Notes: generated by a model from the sequence alone, not told the origin. DNA of 64,000 bases from JAIVJG01 sp964236735 (GCA_964236735.1 CAXSFM010000009.1:1-64000); one strand, 5' to 3'; positions 30,790 to 41,800 are shown, counted from the first letter of the stretch. Program-made: numbers and translations.

Positions 30790-32433
30790 TTACGTCCCCG
30801 CTTGAATGTACGGCACTTTGGCAAAGAGACGCCGTTCTGCGCCGCGCGGGTCGTCCTCCGCGTGCGAGGGCGCGTCGAAGACCATCGTCCGGCGGCGGGG
30901 CAGCGTGTAAGTATCCCAGCGCGGAATCAGCTTGTTGTTCGGATTGCCGGTGCGGGCGAAGGCGATGAAGGTCTCGCTCATCCGGTCGGCCATCAATTGC
31001 GCCGTAGGGCCTGTCGCGGTGGCTCCGGGCTTGGCGATATTGTCGAAGGCTAACTGAATGTCCGATGCGTGCGGCGCGCCGAACTTGCCCCCGTCTTTCG
31101 GCGTCGCCCAGTCGAGTTGATAGGCGTAGGCGGGCGAGCCGGACCTGGCGCGCTCCTCCGCTTCGATGACCGCGCCGCGCCAGGAGCGTCCTGCTGTCGT
31201 CGCGGCGAAAAATACTTCGCTCGGCGAGTAGCGTGGATAGAGACGCCGGTACTCGGCGATGACGACTTCGGGCTGGATATCAACGCGCATGTTCGGGATC
31301 AACTTGTCGGGCAGTTGCTCCCACGTCATCGTGAAATTGCTCGCGTCGCCGCCGAGGAAGGCGCGCGTCTCGTCGTGTGTGTTGCCGATGATCATCGGGA
31401 TGTGCAGAGACTGCGGCGCGGCGTCCGGGTAGAACGGATGCCGCGTGAGCGTGCGCTCATCAAGCACGGGCGCGAAGGAGACGCTGCCGAACGGCAAGAC
31501 GGGATCGCGCGCGCCGATGGCTTCAAGCAGTTTTTCCGCCGGCAACGTGCGAAGTTCCGACGCGCGTTCCGGCGTGAGTTTGAGCGCGTCCAGCACGGCG
31601 CGCGCGCGCAGCGTTCCATTCAACGCGCCGGAAGCTGTGACCTGCTGGCCGCTCATGGTCGCGGCGCGATGGAACAAATTTTTTGCCGCCGGCATCGCCA
31701 TCAACGTCGCGATCTTTGCGCCGCCGCCGGATTGACCGAAGACCAACACGTTGTTCGGGTCGCCGCCGAACGCAGCGATATTGTCGCGCACCCACTGGAG
31801 CGCGAGCACGAGATCGAGTTGCCCCGCGTTGCCGGAGTCCGCGAACTCCGCGCCGCCGAAGCGCGCGAGATAGAGATAGCCGAAAGCGTTCAAGCGATGA
31901 TTGACCGTGACCACGACCACGTCGCCGCGCTTGCACAGTCGCACGCCGTCGTAGAGCGGGCTTGACCCGGAGCCGTTCGCATACGCGCCGCCGTGGATGT
32001 AGAACATCACGGGACGCTTGCGTCCGCCGCCGTCACGCAGGGCGGGCGTCCAGACGTTCAAGTACAGACAGTCCTCGCTCGTGCGTTCGCCCGCGCGTGT
32101 CTGTTGCGGAGCAGCCGCGCCGTATTCAAGCGCATCGCGCACGCCCGTCCAAGACGCAGCTGGCACGGGCGGCATGAAGCGGCGCGCGGTGGTGTCGGCT
32201 CCGTAGGGAATCCCCTTGAAGACGTTGACGCCGCTATCCATAAATCCACGCACCTGTCCCGTTTTTGTCGTCGCGACGGGAGAGTCGGTCGCCAGCGTGG
32301 CGGCAAAGGACGGAACGCGAATGAGACCGGACGCGACTGCGCCGCCCGCGACGAGCGCGGCGTTTCGCAAGAAGGTGCGGCGAGCCACGCCACTCTTTGC
32401 AAGCTGTGTCTGCGATGTCTGTTTACTGTTCAT
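30790..32433 (-). CDS. Tat-exported type-B carboxylesterase
   Basis: A 547-residue esterase of the para-nitrobenzyl esterase/cholinesterase family. A twin-arginine signal, ARRTFLRNAALVAGG with R18 and R19, ends near residue 44. The core has EDCLYLNVWTP, the oxyanion loop HGGAYANGS, nucleophile S235 in FGQSGGGAKI, and the later acid and His regions (HDETRAF, APHASDIQLAF). Pectin and xylan esterases of this family remove acetyl, methyl or feruloyl groups; the exact substrate is unknown. It reads on the - strand after the 1275-aa LamG gene, separated by 84 bp, and may share its transcript. Confidence 0.9.
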   Translation of the reverse strand: MNSKQTSQTQLAKSGVARRTFLRNAALVAGGAVASGLIRVPSFAATLATDSPVATTKTGQVRGFMDSGVNVFKGIPYGADTTARRFMPPVPAASWTGVRDALEYGAAAPQQTRAGERTSEDCLYLNVWTPALRDGGGRKRPVMFYIHGGAYANGSGSSPLYDGVRLCKRGDVVVVTVNHRLNAFGYLYLARFGGAEFADSGNAGQLDLVLALQWVRDNIAAFGGDPNNVLVFGQSGGGAKIATLMAMPAAKNLFHRAATMSGQQVTASGALNGTLRARAVLDALKLTPERASELRTLPAEKLLEAIGARDPVLPFGSVSFAPVLDERTLTRHPFYPDAAPQSLHIPMIIGNTHDETRAFLGGDASNFTMTWEQLPDKLIPNMRVDIQPEVVIAEYRRLYPRYSPSEVFFAATTAGRSWRGAVIEAEERARSGSPAYAYQLDWATPKDGGKFGAPHASDIQLAFDNIAKPGATATGPTAQLMADRMSETFIAFARTGNPNNKLIPRWDTYTLPRRRTMVFDAPSHAEDDPRGAERRLFAKVPYIQAGT

Positions 32434-32517
32434 AGAATCCTGCTCCGAACTTTCTCAACGATGACTGTTGACATGCGTTGATGCGTCGCACATACGTGGC
32501 GGCGAAGTATGTTTCAA

Positions 32518-35500
32518 TCACAGCCGCACTCGATTATTCAGGCGCGTGATTTCTTTCATCTCCGCGTTCGGGTCAAGCACGATGCTGCCGCCTTTGATCT
32601 GGCCGCCCGCCGGAAGGTTGAGCGTGAGCGTGACGCGCTTCGGCATTAAGTCCAGAGGAGCCTTGAGTGCGGGCACGGGCACGGTCGCCAGAACTTTCCC
32701 CGCGCCGTCAAGCAACGCCAGTGTCGTCGCAGGCGTATCCATCGCGCCGAGACTATGCACTGTGACCGTCACCTTGCGGCCTTGCACGACGACATCATCC
32801 TTGCCGATGCCTAAGTCTGGACGCGACCAGTATGCGGTTCCTTTGTTAGCCAGTTTCAAATTCAAAATCGTGGCAACGTGCGGCGGAAACGTGAAGGCCA
32901 CATCGCCGGTTCGTTCAAGGTCAACGGTCTGAGTTGCGGGCGCGCCGTCAATCGCATCGTCGCCGTCGGCGTCAACGCCCTGCGCGATTTCCCAACGACC
33001 GGGCGTGATGTCCCACGCGGTCATGTTCGCCGTGACAGCACTCTGACTCAGGTTGTAAACGATGATCTTCAACGTATCCGGCGTCGAGTTCGGAATCAGG
33101 ATCGCCGCGCTTTCTTCATTGGCCGGCGCTTGAAATCGCCAGCTCACCGCCTGACCGGGATAGAGCGTGCCGCGCGTCAGCGCGACGCCGCCGAGCCGCG
33201 CGCGTTGCAGTTCGTTGGAAGGCACTTCCACGCGGTCAATCCACATGCTGCCTTCCGTGTTCATGTATTCAAGCAAAGCCGATTTCTCGATCTGCGCCGC
33301 ATAGAGCGTTTCCAGAAAACGCTTGTCGCCCGTCATCTGCCACGCGAGATGTTGCGCGCCATAGTTGCTCGGCGGAGGAATGTTCAGGCGTTGGCTGTTC
33401 GCTGTCGGAACATTCGACGGCGTCGGAGTCGCGTTGCGCGGTTGACTGCTCGCGCCTGAGCGCAGCTTCTCGACGATATCTTTGCCCCACGTCTCGCGCA
33501 CGTTTAATTGGTCAAGCGCGTTCGACGGAATAGTATCGAGCGAGCGCGAGCCTTCATCCTGAAACGGCAGAAGGTATTTCGCATCGCCCGTCCAGCGCCA
33601 CGCCGCCCAGAAGACGGGCGCGAGGTTGCCGCGATTGGCGGGCGAGTCCTTGTCGTCGCTAAAACGAATCGCGGCGTTGAGGTGGTACGCGCCGCTTTCA
33701 TCCTTTTGACGATGCGCGAGAAAACCGTCGGCGAGTTCCGTAATGATCTTCTTCATCTGCGGATTGCCGTTGAACTCGACCAGCATCATCGCGGGATGAA
33801 AGACCAGTATCGAACTCGGCTTCGACCAGCCCCAAGGCTCTTCCGTCGCCATCTTTATCCCGTTGAAATAAGTGGAGCGGATGTGTCTGTGCCCCGCGCT
33901 GTTAATGCCGGTCAGATTGATGAGCGCGCGTGAGGTCTCCATCGCACGCTCAAGCTGCTTCGGATCGCCGTAGTCGAGTAGTAACGATTGGCCGAGCACT
34001 TGTATGCCTTCTTCATAACTGTGCAACTCGTCCGCTTGAATCGTTGACAGCCCGTTGGTGAACATCCCCTCGCGGTAAAAAGCGTCCATCTCGCGCGTGA
34101 GTGACTCTTTAATTTTCTCCGGCTCGCTGCCCATCAAGGCCGTCGCAGGCCAAAAGTTCGTCAGGTCGCCGTCATCGGAGAGACCGCCGCCAAACTCGCC
34201 GTTCTCAATCTGCCGGTGATCTATGTACCACAACACGAAATGCTTGAGATTGCGTAGCTGCTCCACTTGCCTGAACGCCCAGAGCGGCGTGCCGGCAGGC
34301 GGGACGGGTTGTGTGAACGCCGGTTTTGGATGATTGAAATTACTGTCGAACCAGTAAGCCTGTCCGAGCCAGTGTTTGGGATTGACGCGCAGGAGGTCTG
34401 TGACATCTGCGGCGAAGCGATTGTAGAGATTTAACTTCGGGTTGTTCGTATGCTCTTCGATGAGCATGGCGTAGCTGTCGCGCGCCTGCGTGAAGCGGTC
34501 GAGTTCGTGTTCCTTTGTGGCTTCCGCGCGCGCCTTGAAGACGAGACGCACATGCGCGCCCGCGAGCGTATCAACTCCGAAGTCGCCGCCCGCGCCGGCA
34601 ATCGTTAAGTACAGACCTTTGCCCTGTGGCAGGATGCGGTCGCGCGTGTCGAGCCAGAGCGTGCGCGCTTCATTCGGCTTCACCGCGAAGCTATAGTCGA
34701 GCAGATTACGTTGCGTCCACAGCGGGTCTTTCACCTCTATGTTGAGAGGGAAGTACGCGCCGTGCGTCGGCTGCACGCGAAGCGGCGGCAACTCGATTGC
34801 GATGCCGTCGAGACCGCCGGTTTCGTTCTGCCAACCGTCAGCTGGAATCAGAATGTGGACGAGCGGCAACAGCGCGCCGTCCGTCTGTCCTTGCGGCGCG
34901 CTTTGCGCTTGAGTCGCGCCATGATTGTCCTTGTCCGCGACCGCCAACATCAACGCGCGCTCGTCCGTCGTGTAACGTCCGGCGATGAACTTGACGATTG
35001 GCTCTATGCTGCTGCTGTCATGCGGCGCGGCGTTTGCGGTCAGCGTGTAACTCAACTGTGCGCTGCCTTGCGGCGCGTTGCCGGGCGTAACGTTGTAGGC
35101 CGAGAGTTCGCCAATCGGCTCTTCCTGCTCGACGTTGTCAAAGCGAATCTTCTGCCCTCGCATCGGTGACGATAGATCGTGGTAAGTTTTCTCCTGACCT
35201 TTGGGACGCTCGAACAGCACGCGCCCTTTTGCGCCTTCCACAGACATCTTGCCCCACGCTGCGCCGGAAATCTCCAGATGATTCCAAGGCTCGTCGGGCA
35301 TCGTGAAGGTGACGGACTTGCCTGACAGCGAATAGCAATCCCAATCCGGCAGTTGGAAATAATCATTTCGTCCCGGCAGGCGCGAGCGGTTATAGACGCC
35401 CGGCCACGTCGTCTCGCGGATGCCGTCCGTCGCTTTCCACCACCAACGCTTGAGGTCGTAGGCGTCTTGTATCTCGACCTTCCGCACAGACGTTTGCGCG

Positions 35501-36345
35501 GTCTTCAAGTACGCAGGCGCATCGCCTTTTCTATTCCAGCCGTAGCGCAGCCACCATTCATCGCGCCACGTTGGACTAGACAGCGAGCGCGTCAACGCAG
35601 GAATCTGTTGCGGCGCGATGCCTTTCGCAACCGAGTTTATATTTTCGTCCGACAGCATCCGGTCATAGATGCGTAGCTCGTCAAGGTCTCCGCCGCGTAT
35701 GAAGTTGTAATCGCTCTGCACCTGCATGGGGCCGATGGTGCGCGAGTTGGGGCCGAATTGATCCAGCCCGGCGTAGAGCACCGCCGGCGTATTTTCCTGC
35801 GCCGCCAAAACGCCGTTCACATAAAAGCGTATGCCGCGCGTCTCGTCCCACGCGAGCGCCAAGTGTACCCACTCGTTCGGCTTCGGGAATGACGGCATCA
35901 CATACGAGACTCTGACGCGCGCGAGATTGATATCGGTAACGAAGGCATCAAAGCCGCCGCGCCCGTTGTAGTCAACGCGCAGCCACGCCATGTCCCAACT
36001 CGAATGATCGGCGTAGCCCACGCGAAAGATGGGGAAGGCGGTCGGGCCGACCGGGTAGCGCGAACGCCAACTGAAGGCCAGCGTGCCGCGCTCGGCGTAG
36101 ATATTGCCCGGCGCCCAGTAAGACAGAAGTTGCGTGTTCGCGCACTCAAAGCCCGGCCCCCGCGCACCGTCGGGAATAACTTTGACGCCGCGCAGAAAGT
36201 TCGGCTGCGGGTCTCCGCCGGCGGCGTAGTCGGCGGCGAATTCGTGATCGCCGGAGAGATAGAACAGCAGCCCCGGCTCGTTTGAGTCGGCCATGCAGGA
36301 TAAAGAACAGGCGAAGAGTAAGAGACAGCAGGCAAGTATTTTCAT
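32518..36345 (-). CDS. Large secreted LamG-domain protein, probable polysaccharide-active enzyme
   Basis: I do not recognise the family as a whole. The 1275 residues begin with a signal peptide (MKILACCLLLFACSLSCMA). A concanavalin A-like/LamG domain follows at about 25-240, with FSWRSRYPVG, WVHLALAWDETRGIRFYVNG and GDLDELRIYDRMLSDENI. A beta-rich middle spans about 270-640. A helical section (about 640-1010), with WYIDHRQIENGEFGGGLSDDGDL and WAAWRWTGDAKYLLPF, looks like an (alpha/alpha)6 toroid used by many lyases and hydrolases. The end is Ig/CARDB-like (KVTVTVHSLGAMDTPA). Position beside uronate genes suggests a polysaccharide lyase or glycosidase on pectic or hemicellulosic chains; the catalytic residues are not identified. 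Confidence 0.72.
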   Translation of the reverse strand: MKILACCLLLFACSLSCMADSNEPGLLFYLSGDHEFAADYAAGGDPQPNFLRGVKVIPDGARGPGFECANTQLLSYWAPGNIYAERGTLAFSWRSRYPVGPTAFPIFRVGYADHSSWDMAWLRVDYNGRGGFDAFVTDINLARVRVSYVMPSFPKPNEWVHLALAWDETRGIRFYVNGVLAAQENTPAVLYAGLDQFGPNSRTIGPMQVQSDYNFIRGGDLDELRIYDRMLSDENINSVAKGIAPQQIPALTRSLSSPTWRDEWWLRYGWNRKGDAPAYLKTAQTSVRKVEIQDAYDLKRWWWKATDGIRETTWPGVYNRSRLPGRNDYFQLPDWDCYSLSGKSVTFTMPDEPWNHLEISGAAWGKMSVEGAKGRVLFERPKGQEKTYHDLSSPMRGQKIRFDNVEQEEPIGELSAYNVTPGNAPQGSAQLSYTLTANAAPHDSSSIEPIVKFIAGRYTTDERALMLAVADKDNHGATQAQSAPQGQTDGALLPLVHILIPADGWQNETGGLDGIAIELPPLRVQPTHGAYFPLNIEVKDPLWTQRNLLDYSFAVKPNEARTLWLDTRDRILPQGKGLYLTIAGAGGDFGVDTLAGAHVRLVFKARAEATKEHELDRFTQARDSYAMLIEEHTNNPKLNLYNRFAADVTDLLRVNPKHWLGQAYWFDSNFNHPKPAFTQPVPPAGTPLWAFRQVEQLRNLKHFVLWYIDHRQIENGEFGGGLSDDGDLTNFWPATALMGSEPEKIKESLTREMDAFYREGMFTNGLSTIQADELHSYEEGIQVLGQSLLLDYGDPKQLERAMETSRALINLTGINSAGHRHIRSTYFNGIKMATEEPWGWSKPSSILVFHPAMMLVEFNGNPQMKKIITELADGFLAHRQKDESGAYHLNAAIRFSDDKDSPANRGNLAPVFWAAWRWTGDAKYLLPFQDEGSRSLDTIPSNALDQLNVRETWGKDIVEKLRSGASSQPRNATPTPSNVPTANSQRLNIPPPSNYGAQHLAWQMTGDKRFLETLYAAQIEKSALLEYMNTEGSMWIDRVEVPSNELQRARLGGVALTRGTLYPGQAVSWRFQAPANEESAAILIPNSTPDTLKIIVYNLSQSAVTANMTAWDITPGRWEIAQGVDADGDDAIDGAPATQTVDLERTGDVAFTFPPHVATILNLKLANKGTAYWSRPDLGIGKDDVVVQGRKVTVTVHSLGAMDTPATTLALLDGAGKVLATVPVPALKAPLDLMPKRVTLTLNLPAGGQIKGGSIVLDPNAEMKEITRLNNRVRL

Positions 36346-36484
36346 GTTTGCACTCGGCGATTCAATTCGACAGTTGACGTTTAAGGTAGGAGCGTGGCGC
36401 TTGCGTTTATATCAGCGCTTGAAGTTTTCGTGAGACGTGCATTCGCCTTAGATTGAAGGCGCGCTCAGACGGTCTCTGAAATTT

Positions 36485-36519
36485 TTCTTGACTCAAAGAC
36501 ATTTTCTTCTTGACTCAAA
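36485..36519 (+). repeat. 13-bp tandem direct repeat TTCTTGACTCAAA
   Basis: Two exact copies lie at 36485-36497 and 36507-36519, with starts 22 bp apart, close to two helical turns. The second copy contains the -35-like TTGACT of the predicted promoter. This is the arrangement expected for an activator or repressor binding two adjacent sites. Confidence 0.65.
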
Positions 36520-36539
36520 TAACTTCGTGCGACTAATAT
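36510..36539 (+). promoter_or_regulatory. Predicted promoter toward the ROK gene
   Basis: TTGACT (36510-36515) and TAATAT (36534-36539) are separated by 18 bp. The AT-rich context supports a sigma-70 promoter on the + strand. A transcript from here would carry a 5' leader of about 400 nt before the ATG at 36945. Confidence 0.5.
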
Positions 36540-36944
36540 GTTGCACATTCTAACAAAATCAGATTTTATTGGCTACTAAAATAATTTCTGATGCTGTCCG
36601 GTAGATGTCCGTAGATCGTTCCTACATTTAGAAGCTTGTCACATTAAGCTGAGGCCAAAGGGTTCGCCATCCCCGTCAACTCAAGAAGGAAGTTGAGGAA
36701 CTGCGCGCTGTTCTTTGGCTCCAAAGCTGATAGTCCTGATAAGTGCCAGCTTTTTACGGTTTTCATGGCCTCTCGCATTATCTGGCCGCAGTAACGCCTG
36801 TGTGCTTGACCTTGCTTCGTCTCACAAGTTTGACGCCGCCCCGCTCGCAAAGTTAGGGGAAACAGTAACCAACGGCATTTTGTGATTTACCCTCAGCGGG
36901 TTCGATGTCGCGCCTTTTGTTGTATTAAGTAACAATATCCGGCA

Positions 36945-38165
36945 ATGCGTAAGATAAACCAGAAAGATTTTAAGATCGCGAGAAGAGGCACGTCGCGCGA
37001 GATTAACCGGAGCATCGCGCTCGACCTCGTGCGCTCGCATCAGCCCATCTCGCGCGCAGACCTCGCGCGCTCGATGAACATGCACCGCGCGTCAATTAGC
37101 TTACTGGTCAATGAACTGCTGGCGGAAGGCCTGATCTTTGAAGGAGGCACGGGCGATAATCATCGCGGGCGTAAGCCGACGCTGCTCTACATAGATTCGC
37201 GCGAGCTATGTGTCATCGGCGTGGACATCCGCGCCACGCGCACATTCATTACCGTGACGGACTTGCTCGGACGCTCTCTGACCGACATCACCAGCTTCGC
37301 GACGAATAAAGACCCCGACCAATTCATCGTCGAACTGGGCACGCGCATCAAGCGCATTTTCTCCGAGCATCAGAAGATGGGAGCTTGCGCCGGCGTCGGC
37401 GTGGTCGTGCCCGGCATGGTGGATCGCGTCGGAGGGCGTCTGCTGAATGCGCCGACGCTTGGCTGGCGCAACGTGCATCTGCGCGAACCTCTGAGCGCCG
37501 CCACGGGCTTTCCCGTCCACATCGAAAATTCGGGGCGCGCGTGCGCGCTGGCGCAAGTGTGGGCGACGCGCGGCGAAGCGACTGCGCTGGGCGACGTGGT
37601 TTTCGTCAGCGTTTCCGATGGTATCGGCGTCGGCGTCGTCGTCAACGGCGAAGTGATGCACGGACGCCACAACATCGCCGGAGAATTCGGGCACATGCCT
37701 CTCAATGTTGACGGGCCGCGCTGTTCATGCGGCGCGACGGGATGCTGGGAAGCGTACATCTCCAACATCGCCACGCTGTCGCGTTACTTCGGTCGCAACC
37801 CTTCGGACACGAAACTGACGAGCGTCGGCGCGCCCGTCTTCGACATTGTCGACCTCATCGCGCGCGCGCGTGGCGGCGACGGAAAAGCTCTCGCCGCGTT
37901 GCAATCTACGGCGCGCTATCTCGGACTCGGTCTGGCTTCCATCGTCAATGTGATTGATCCGGCGCGCATTTACATCAGCGGCGAGATTACGGTCGCGTGG
38001 GATTTAATCGAAAAGAACGTGCGCGATGCGCTGGCCGAGCGTGTCCTTGTGGCGGCGGCGGCTGAGACGGACATCAGCATCGTGGCGGCCAGCGATTACC
38101 CGCGCCTGCAAGGAGCTATCGCGCTCGTCACGGCTCCTGCGTTCGCCGCGCCGATGGTGGCTTGA
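36945..38165 (+). CDS. ROK family transcriptional regulator (NagC/XylR type)
   Basis: A 406-residue sugar-responsive regulator. An N-terminal winged helix (about 20-75, with IALDLVRSHQPISRADLARSM and NELLAEGLIFEGG) precedes a ROK sugar-kinase-like domain. The domain has GVVVPGMVD, IENSGRACALA, AGEFGHMPLN and the ROK zinc motif C260-x-C262-x4-C267 in CSCGATGCWEAY. ROK repressors release DNA when bound to a sugar or sugar derivative. It sits in the centre of the uronate/polysaccharide genes and is their most likely regulator. The cupin gene follows after 157 nt. Confidence 0.93.
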   Translation: MRKINQKDFKIARRGTSREINRSIALDLVRSHQPISRADLARSMNMHRASISLLVNELLAEGLIFEGGTGDNHRGRKPTLLYIDSRELCVIGVDIRATRTFITVTDLLGRSLTDITSFATNKDPDQFIVELGTRIKRIFSEHQKMGACAGVGVVVPGMVDRVGGRLLNAPTLGWRNVHLREPLSAATGFPVHIENSGRACALAQVWATRGEATALGDVVFVSVSDGIGVGVVVNGEVMHGRHNIAGEFGHMPLNVDGPRCSCGATGCWEAYISNIATLSRYFGRNPSDTKLTSVGAPVFDIVDLIARARGGDGKALAALQSTARYLGLGLASIVNVIDPARIYISGEITVAWDLIEKNVRDALAERVLVAAAAETDISIVAASDYPRLQGAIALVTAPAFAAPMVA

Positions 38166-38322
38166 GTACATCGTTCAATTCTTCTGAGGCTGGCGAGCGG
38201 CATTATCGTTCAAGCCAAGAAATTTCTGTCGGGATGGAATTCGACAGGTTGATGGTAGTTCAGACGCAACATTCACAGAGGGAGCCGCGCTTGATGAGAT
38301 GTTGGGCGCGAAGAGGAGACAA

Positions 38323-38688
38323 ATGACTGCGAAGGTTATCACTGAAGGCTTACAGCATCGCTTCAATTGGGCTGAGATTCCCGTCGAGAAGTTAGAAGAA
38401 GGCATCGAGCGGCAGATGATCGTCGGCGAGGAGTTAATGATTTGCCGCTTGCGCTTCGCCCCGCACGTCGTGACGGCGGCGCACGATCATCCGCACGAAC
38501 AGATGACGATTGTCGAGCGGGGGCGCGTGCGCTTCACCATCGAACATGAAGAGAAGATTGTGCAGGCCGGAGACATCCTGCATTTCCCCTCTGGCTGCTG
38601 GCACGGCGCGACGATGCTCGATGAAGAAGTCGTCTTGATAGATATTTTCACGCCGATTCGTGAAGACTTTTTGTCAAAGCTTGAATAG
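38323..38688 (+). CDS. kdgF: KdgF-like cupin, pectin-fragment processing
   Basis: A 121-residue single-domain cupin. KdgF helps linearise 4,5-unsaturated uronates into the open-chain keto form, ahead of KduI. Cupin motif 1 is HDHPHEQMTIVERG with two His and a Gln ligand. Motif 2 is DILHFPSGCWHGATML. The ending VLIDIFTPIREDFL matches the IFSPxREDFL end of KdgF proteins. AAGAGGAG precedes the ATG at 38323, which fixes the start 8 codons after an upstream Met. Other small cupins are possible, but the uronate context and the C-terminal motif favour this call. Confidence 0.8.
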   Translation: MTAKVITEGLQHRFNWAEIPVEKLEEGIERQMIVGEELMICRLRFAPHVVTAAHDHPHEQMTIVERGRVRFTIEHEEKIVQAGDILHFPSGCWHGATMLDEEVVLIDIFTPIREDFLSKLE

Positions 38689-38847
38689 GACAGTAAGCGA
38701 GACCATTTCCCCGATGAGGTCTCTATAAACCGCTCAAGCAAGAGCGAAATCACCACGCACACATCACGTCGGAACGTCTCGTGCGAGACGCTCTCAAATA
38801 GCCGGAAAGTTCTTGACAGCACTTGCCTGTTAACTCTGGAGGTAGAA

Positions 38848-41800
38848 ATGAATTTAGCGAAATCCAACTGGAACATAAGATTAATATGGGGCATCAGTTT
38901 CATGGTCGTCTTCTTTGGGCTGGCGTCGCAGGTGGCGGCGCAGGATTACCGGGGCAAGGTGCAGGGAAATATCACGGACGAAGCAGGCGCGGCTATTCTC
39001 GGCGCAAATGTGGTGCTGCACAACGATGAAACCGGCGTTGATGTGACGCGGCAGGCCAGCGACGACGGGCATTACATCTTCGACTTCGTCTCGCCCGGCG
39101 TTTATACGATCATCGTCGAGCAGAGCGGCTTCAAGAAGGCCGAGCAGAAAAACGTGACCGTCCAGCAGCGCGGCGATGTGACGGTTGACATCAAGCTGTC
39201 GGTCGGGCAGGTGTCTGAAGTCGTCACCGTCGAAGCGCCGCCGGTCGAGATTCAGTTCAACTCAAGCGGCCAGGCTTTGACGATTGAGAACAAGGTCATA
39301 GACCAGTTACCGATTAGAGGCCGCAATCCCTACAACATCGCCACGCTCGACCCGACGGTCGCGCCCGGCACCGGCGCGACTTCAAACGAAAATCGTCCTT
39401 ATCACCACGCCTACGCCAACGACATTGACGCGGGCGGCGGGACGCAGCGCGCCAACGATGTCTTGCTCGACGGCGTGCCTCTCACTTCGAGCTACAAGAC
39501 TTCCTACACACCCGCGATTGACGCCGTGCAAGAAGTCACGTTCCAGAAGAACGCCGTTGACTCCGAGTACGGTTACAGCGCGGGCGGCATTATCGTCCTC
39601 AACATGAAAGCGGGCACGAATCAGTTTCACGGCACGGCCATCGCCAACGGACGCAGCCCGCGCTTCAACGCCTTCAACGACCCGACGCTCAAACGGACGA
39701 CGGGCGCGGACGAGACGAATTTTCGCGGCACGAATTTGAAGATTTTCGGCGGGACGCTCGGCGGCCCCATCATCAAAAACAAACTCTTCACTTTCACTTC
39801 GTACGAGCATTGGAAAGACGCCTCGCCCCTGTCTTTTATCTTGACCGTGCCCACCGCATTAGAGCGGACGGGCGACTTCAGCCAGACGAAATTCGGCGGC
39901 GTGCTTCGCACGATCTACGACCCGCTTACTTCAACCGGCACGAGCGGCACGCGCACGGCCTTCGCGGGTAACATTATCCCTTCGAGCAGGTTCGACCCGA
40001 CGGCGGTCAAGTTGCTGGCGGCTCTCCCGCTCCCCAACCTGCCGGGCAATCAAGACAACCTGCAAGGCTTCAAGGTCAACAACACCTCTTACTGGAATTT
40101 CTCGGAGCGCGTTGACTGGAACCTCTCCGAGAAATCGAAGACCTTCTTCCGGCTCGGTCGCTTCAAGGCGAACCTGCTGGAAAATAATCCCACCGGCTCG
40201 GCGCTCCTGCCCGTCAACGGCAGCAATCGTTACGGCTTGAGCATCGCCGCCGATACGGTCTATACGTTTTCGCCGAAGTGGCTGCTCAACGTGCGCGCCA
40301 ACTATCACCGTCTGACCGATGAGTACGCCGCCGACACGGCCTTGCTCGGCTCGGACGGCCTGTCACAGTTGTTCCCCTCTTTCTACTCATCGCTCTACAC
40401 GATTGATCAGGTCTTCTACCCCGCGCTCGATTTCGGCTCCAACACTTTTGGCTCGGCTTCCAATCTTCGCTTCGGGCGTCCCGGCAGAGAGTTCTCGCAG
40501 CACCCGCAAGGATTCGGCGGCTCGGCGCGCTTGAACACTTACATCGCCGATCACTCGATCAAGTTCGGCGGCGAGTATCGCGTTGATAAAGGCAAGGGCG
40601 CGCGCTTCGAGCCGCTCAACTTTCTCTTCCGGCAGCAGCTCACGGCGAATGCCAACTCCAGCCCGAACTTGAACACGACGGGCAGCGCGTTTGCGACGTT
40701 CCTGCTCGGCTACATTGACAACAACTCTTTCGCCTCGCGCGTTCCGCTTCAGGAAGTCGTCTCGCCCGGCTATGCCGCTTACTTCATGGACGACTACAAG
40801 GTCAACACGCGCCTGACGCTCAACCTCGGCTTGCGTTGGGAATACGAGCCGGGGCCGGTTGACGCGCAGAATCGTATCTCGCAGAGACTCGACCTGACGC
40901 AGCCGATCCCTGAGTTTATCGCCACGCCGCCCGCGATTCCCTCGACCGTCACGAGCCTGCTCGCGAGCAAGAACGAAAAGCAGATTTTCAACGGCGCGTG
41001 GATTTTTGCGACCGACGATAATCGCAGCGTCTTTCACAAGAAGAAACTGAATCTGCTCCCGCGCGTGGGCGGAGCCTTCAAGATCAATGACAAGTCCGTC
41101 TTTAGATTCGGCTACGCGCGCTACCAGACGCCTTCGAGCAGGATTCGCGATCCGCTGGGCGACTTCGTCAATCAGTATTCGGGCTTCGCGACGACGACGA
41201 CCGCCGCTCCGACGATCAGCAACGGCATCCCGCAGGTACGTTTGTCGAATCCGTTCCCGTCTAACCTGACTCCGATTCAACAGCCGCTCGGACAGTCGCT
41301 CGGTCGCTACACCAATCTCGGCAACTCCATCGGCGCTGCCGGCAATGCCACCAACGGGTTGGATCAGTACGAGCAGCGTCCGCAGATTAACGACCGCATC
41401 AGTCTCTCTTATCAGCGCGGCATCTGGGGTCACTTCGTCCTCGACCTCGACTACTTCAGCAACAGAGGCCACAACGTCCCTTACGCCGTTGACATCAACA
41501 TGATTGACCCGGCGTTTTCTTACGAGACGGCGCGCTCGGTCTTAAACCAATCGGTCGCCAACCCTTTCTTCAACTATTTGACGCCGGATAAATTCCCCGG
41601 CACTCTGCGGACACAGAGCACCATCACCATCGGGAATCTGCTGCGGCCTTATCCGCAGTACGGCGTGATTAACCAGACGAACACGAACGGCAAAAAGGAG
41701 CGTCTGCAATCTTTTGAAATTCAGGTGCAGCGGCCATTCAACAATGGCCTCAGCGTCCTCGTGGCCTACGCCTATCAGAGCGAGCAGTCGCAAGAGTTCT

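Larger units (their letters stand above)
36346..36944. other. 600-bp divergent intergenic region upstream of the ROK regulator
   Basis: No convincing gene. It has a lower GC content than its surroundings, a 13-bp direct repeat, and a promoter-like pair around 36510-36539 that would give a leader of about 400 nt before the ROK start. A short - strand frame (36644-36850) has protein-like spots (SGLSALEPKNSAQFLNFLLE) but no family and no partner evidence. Confidence 0.5.

Noticed and set aside
36644..36850. 68-codon - strand frame in the ROK upstream region
   Set aside because: Parts look protein-like but there is no recognisable family or start signal; could be a decayed gene, not enough to call.
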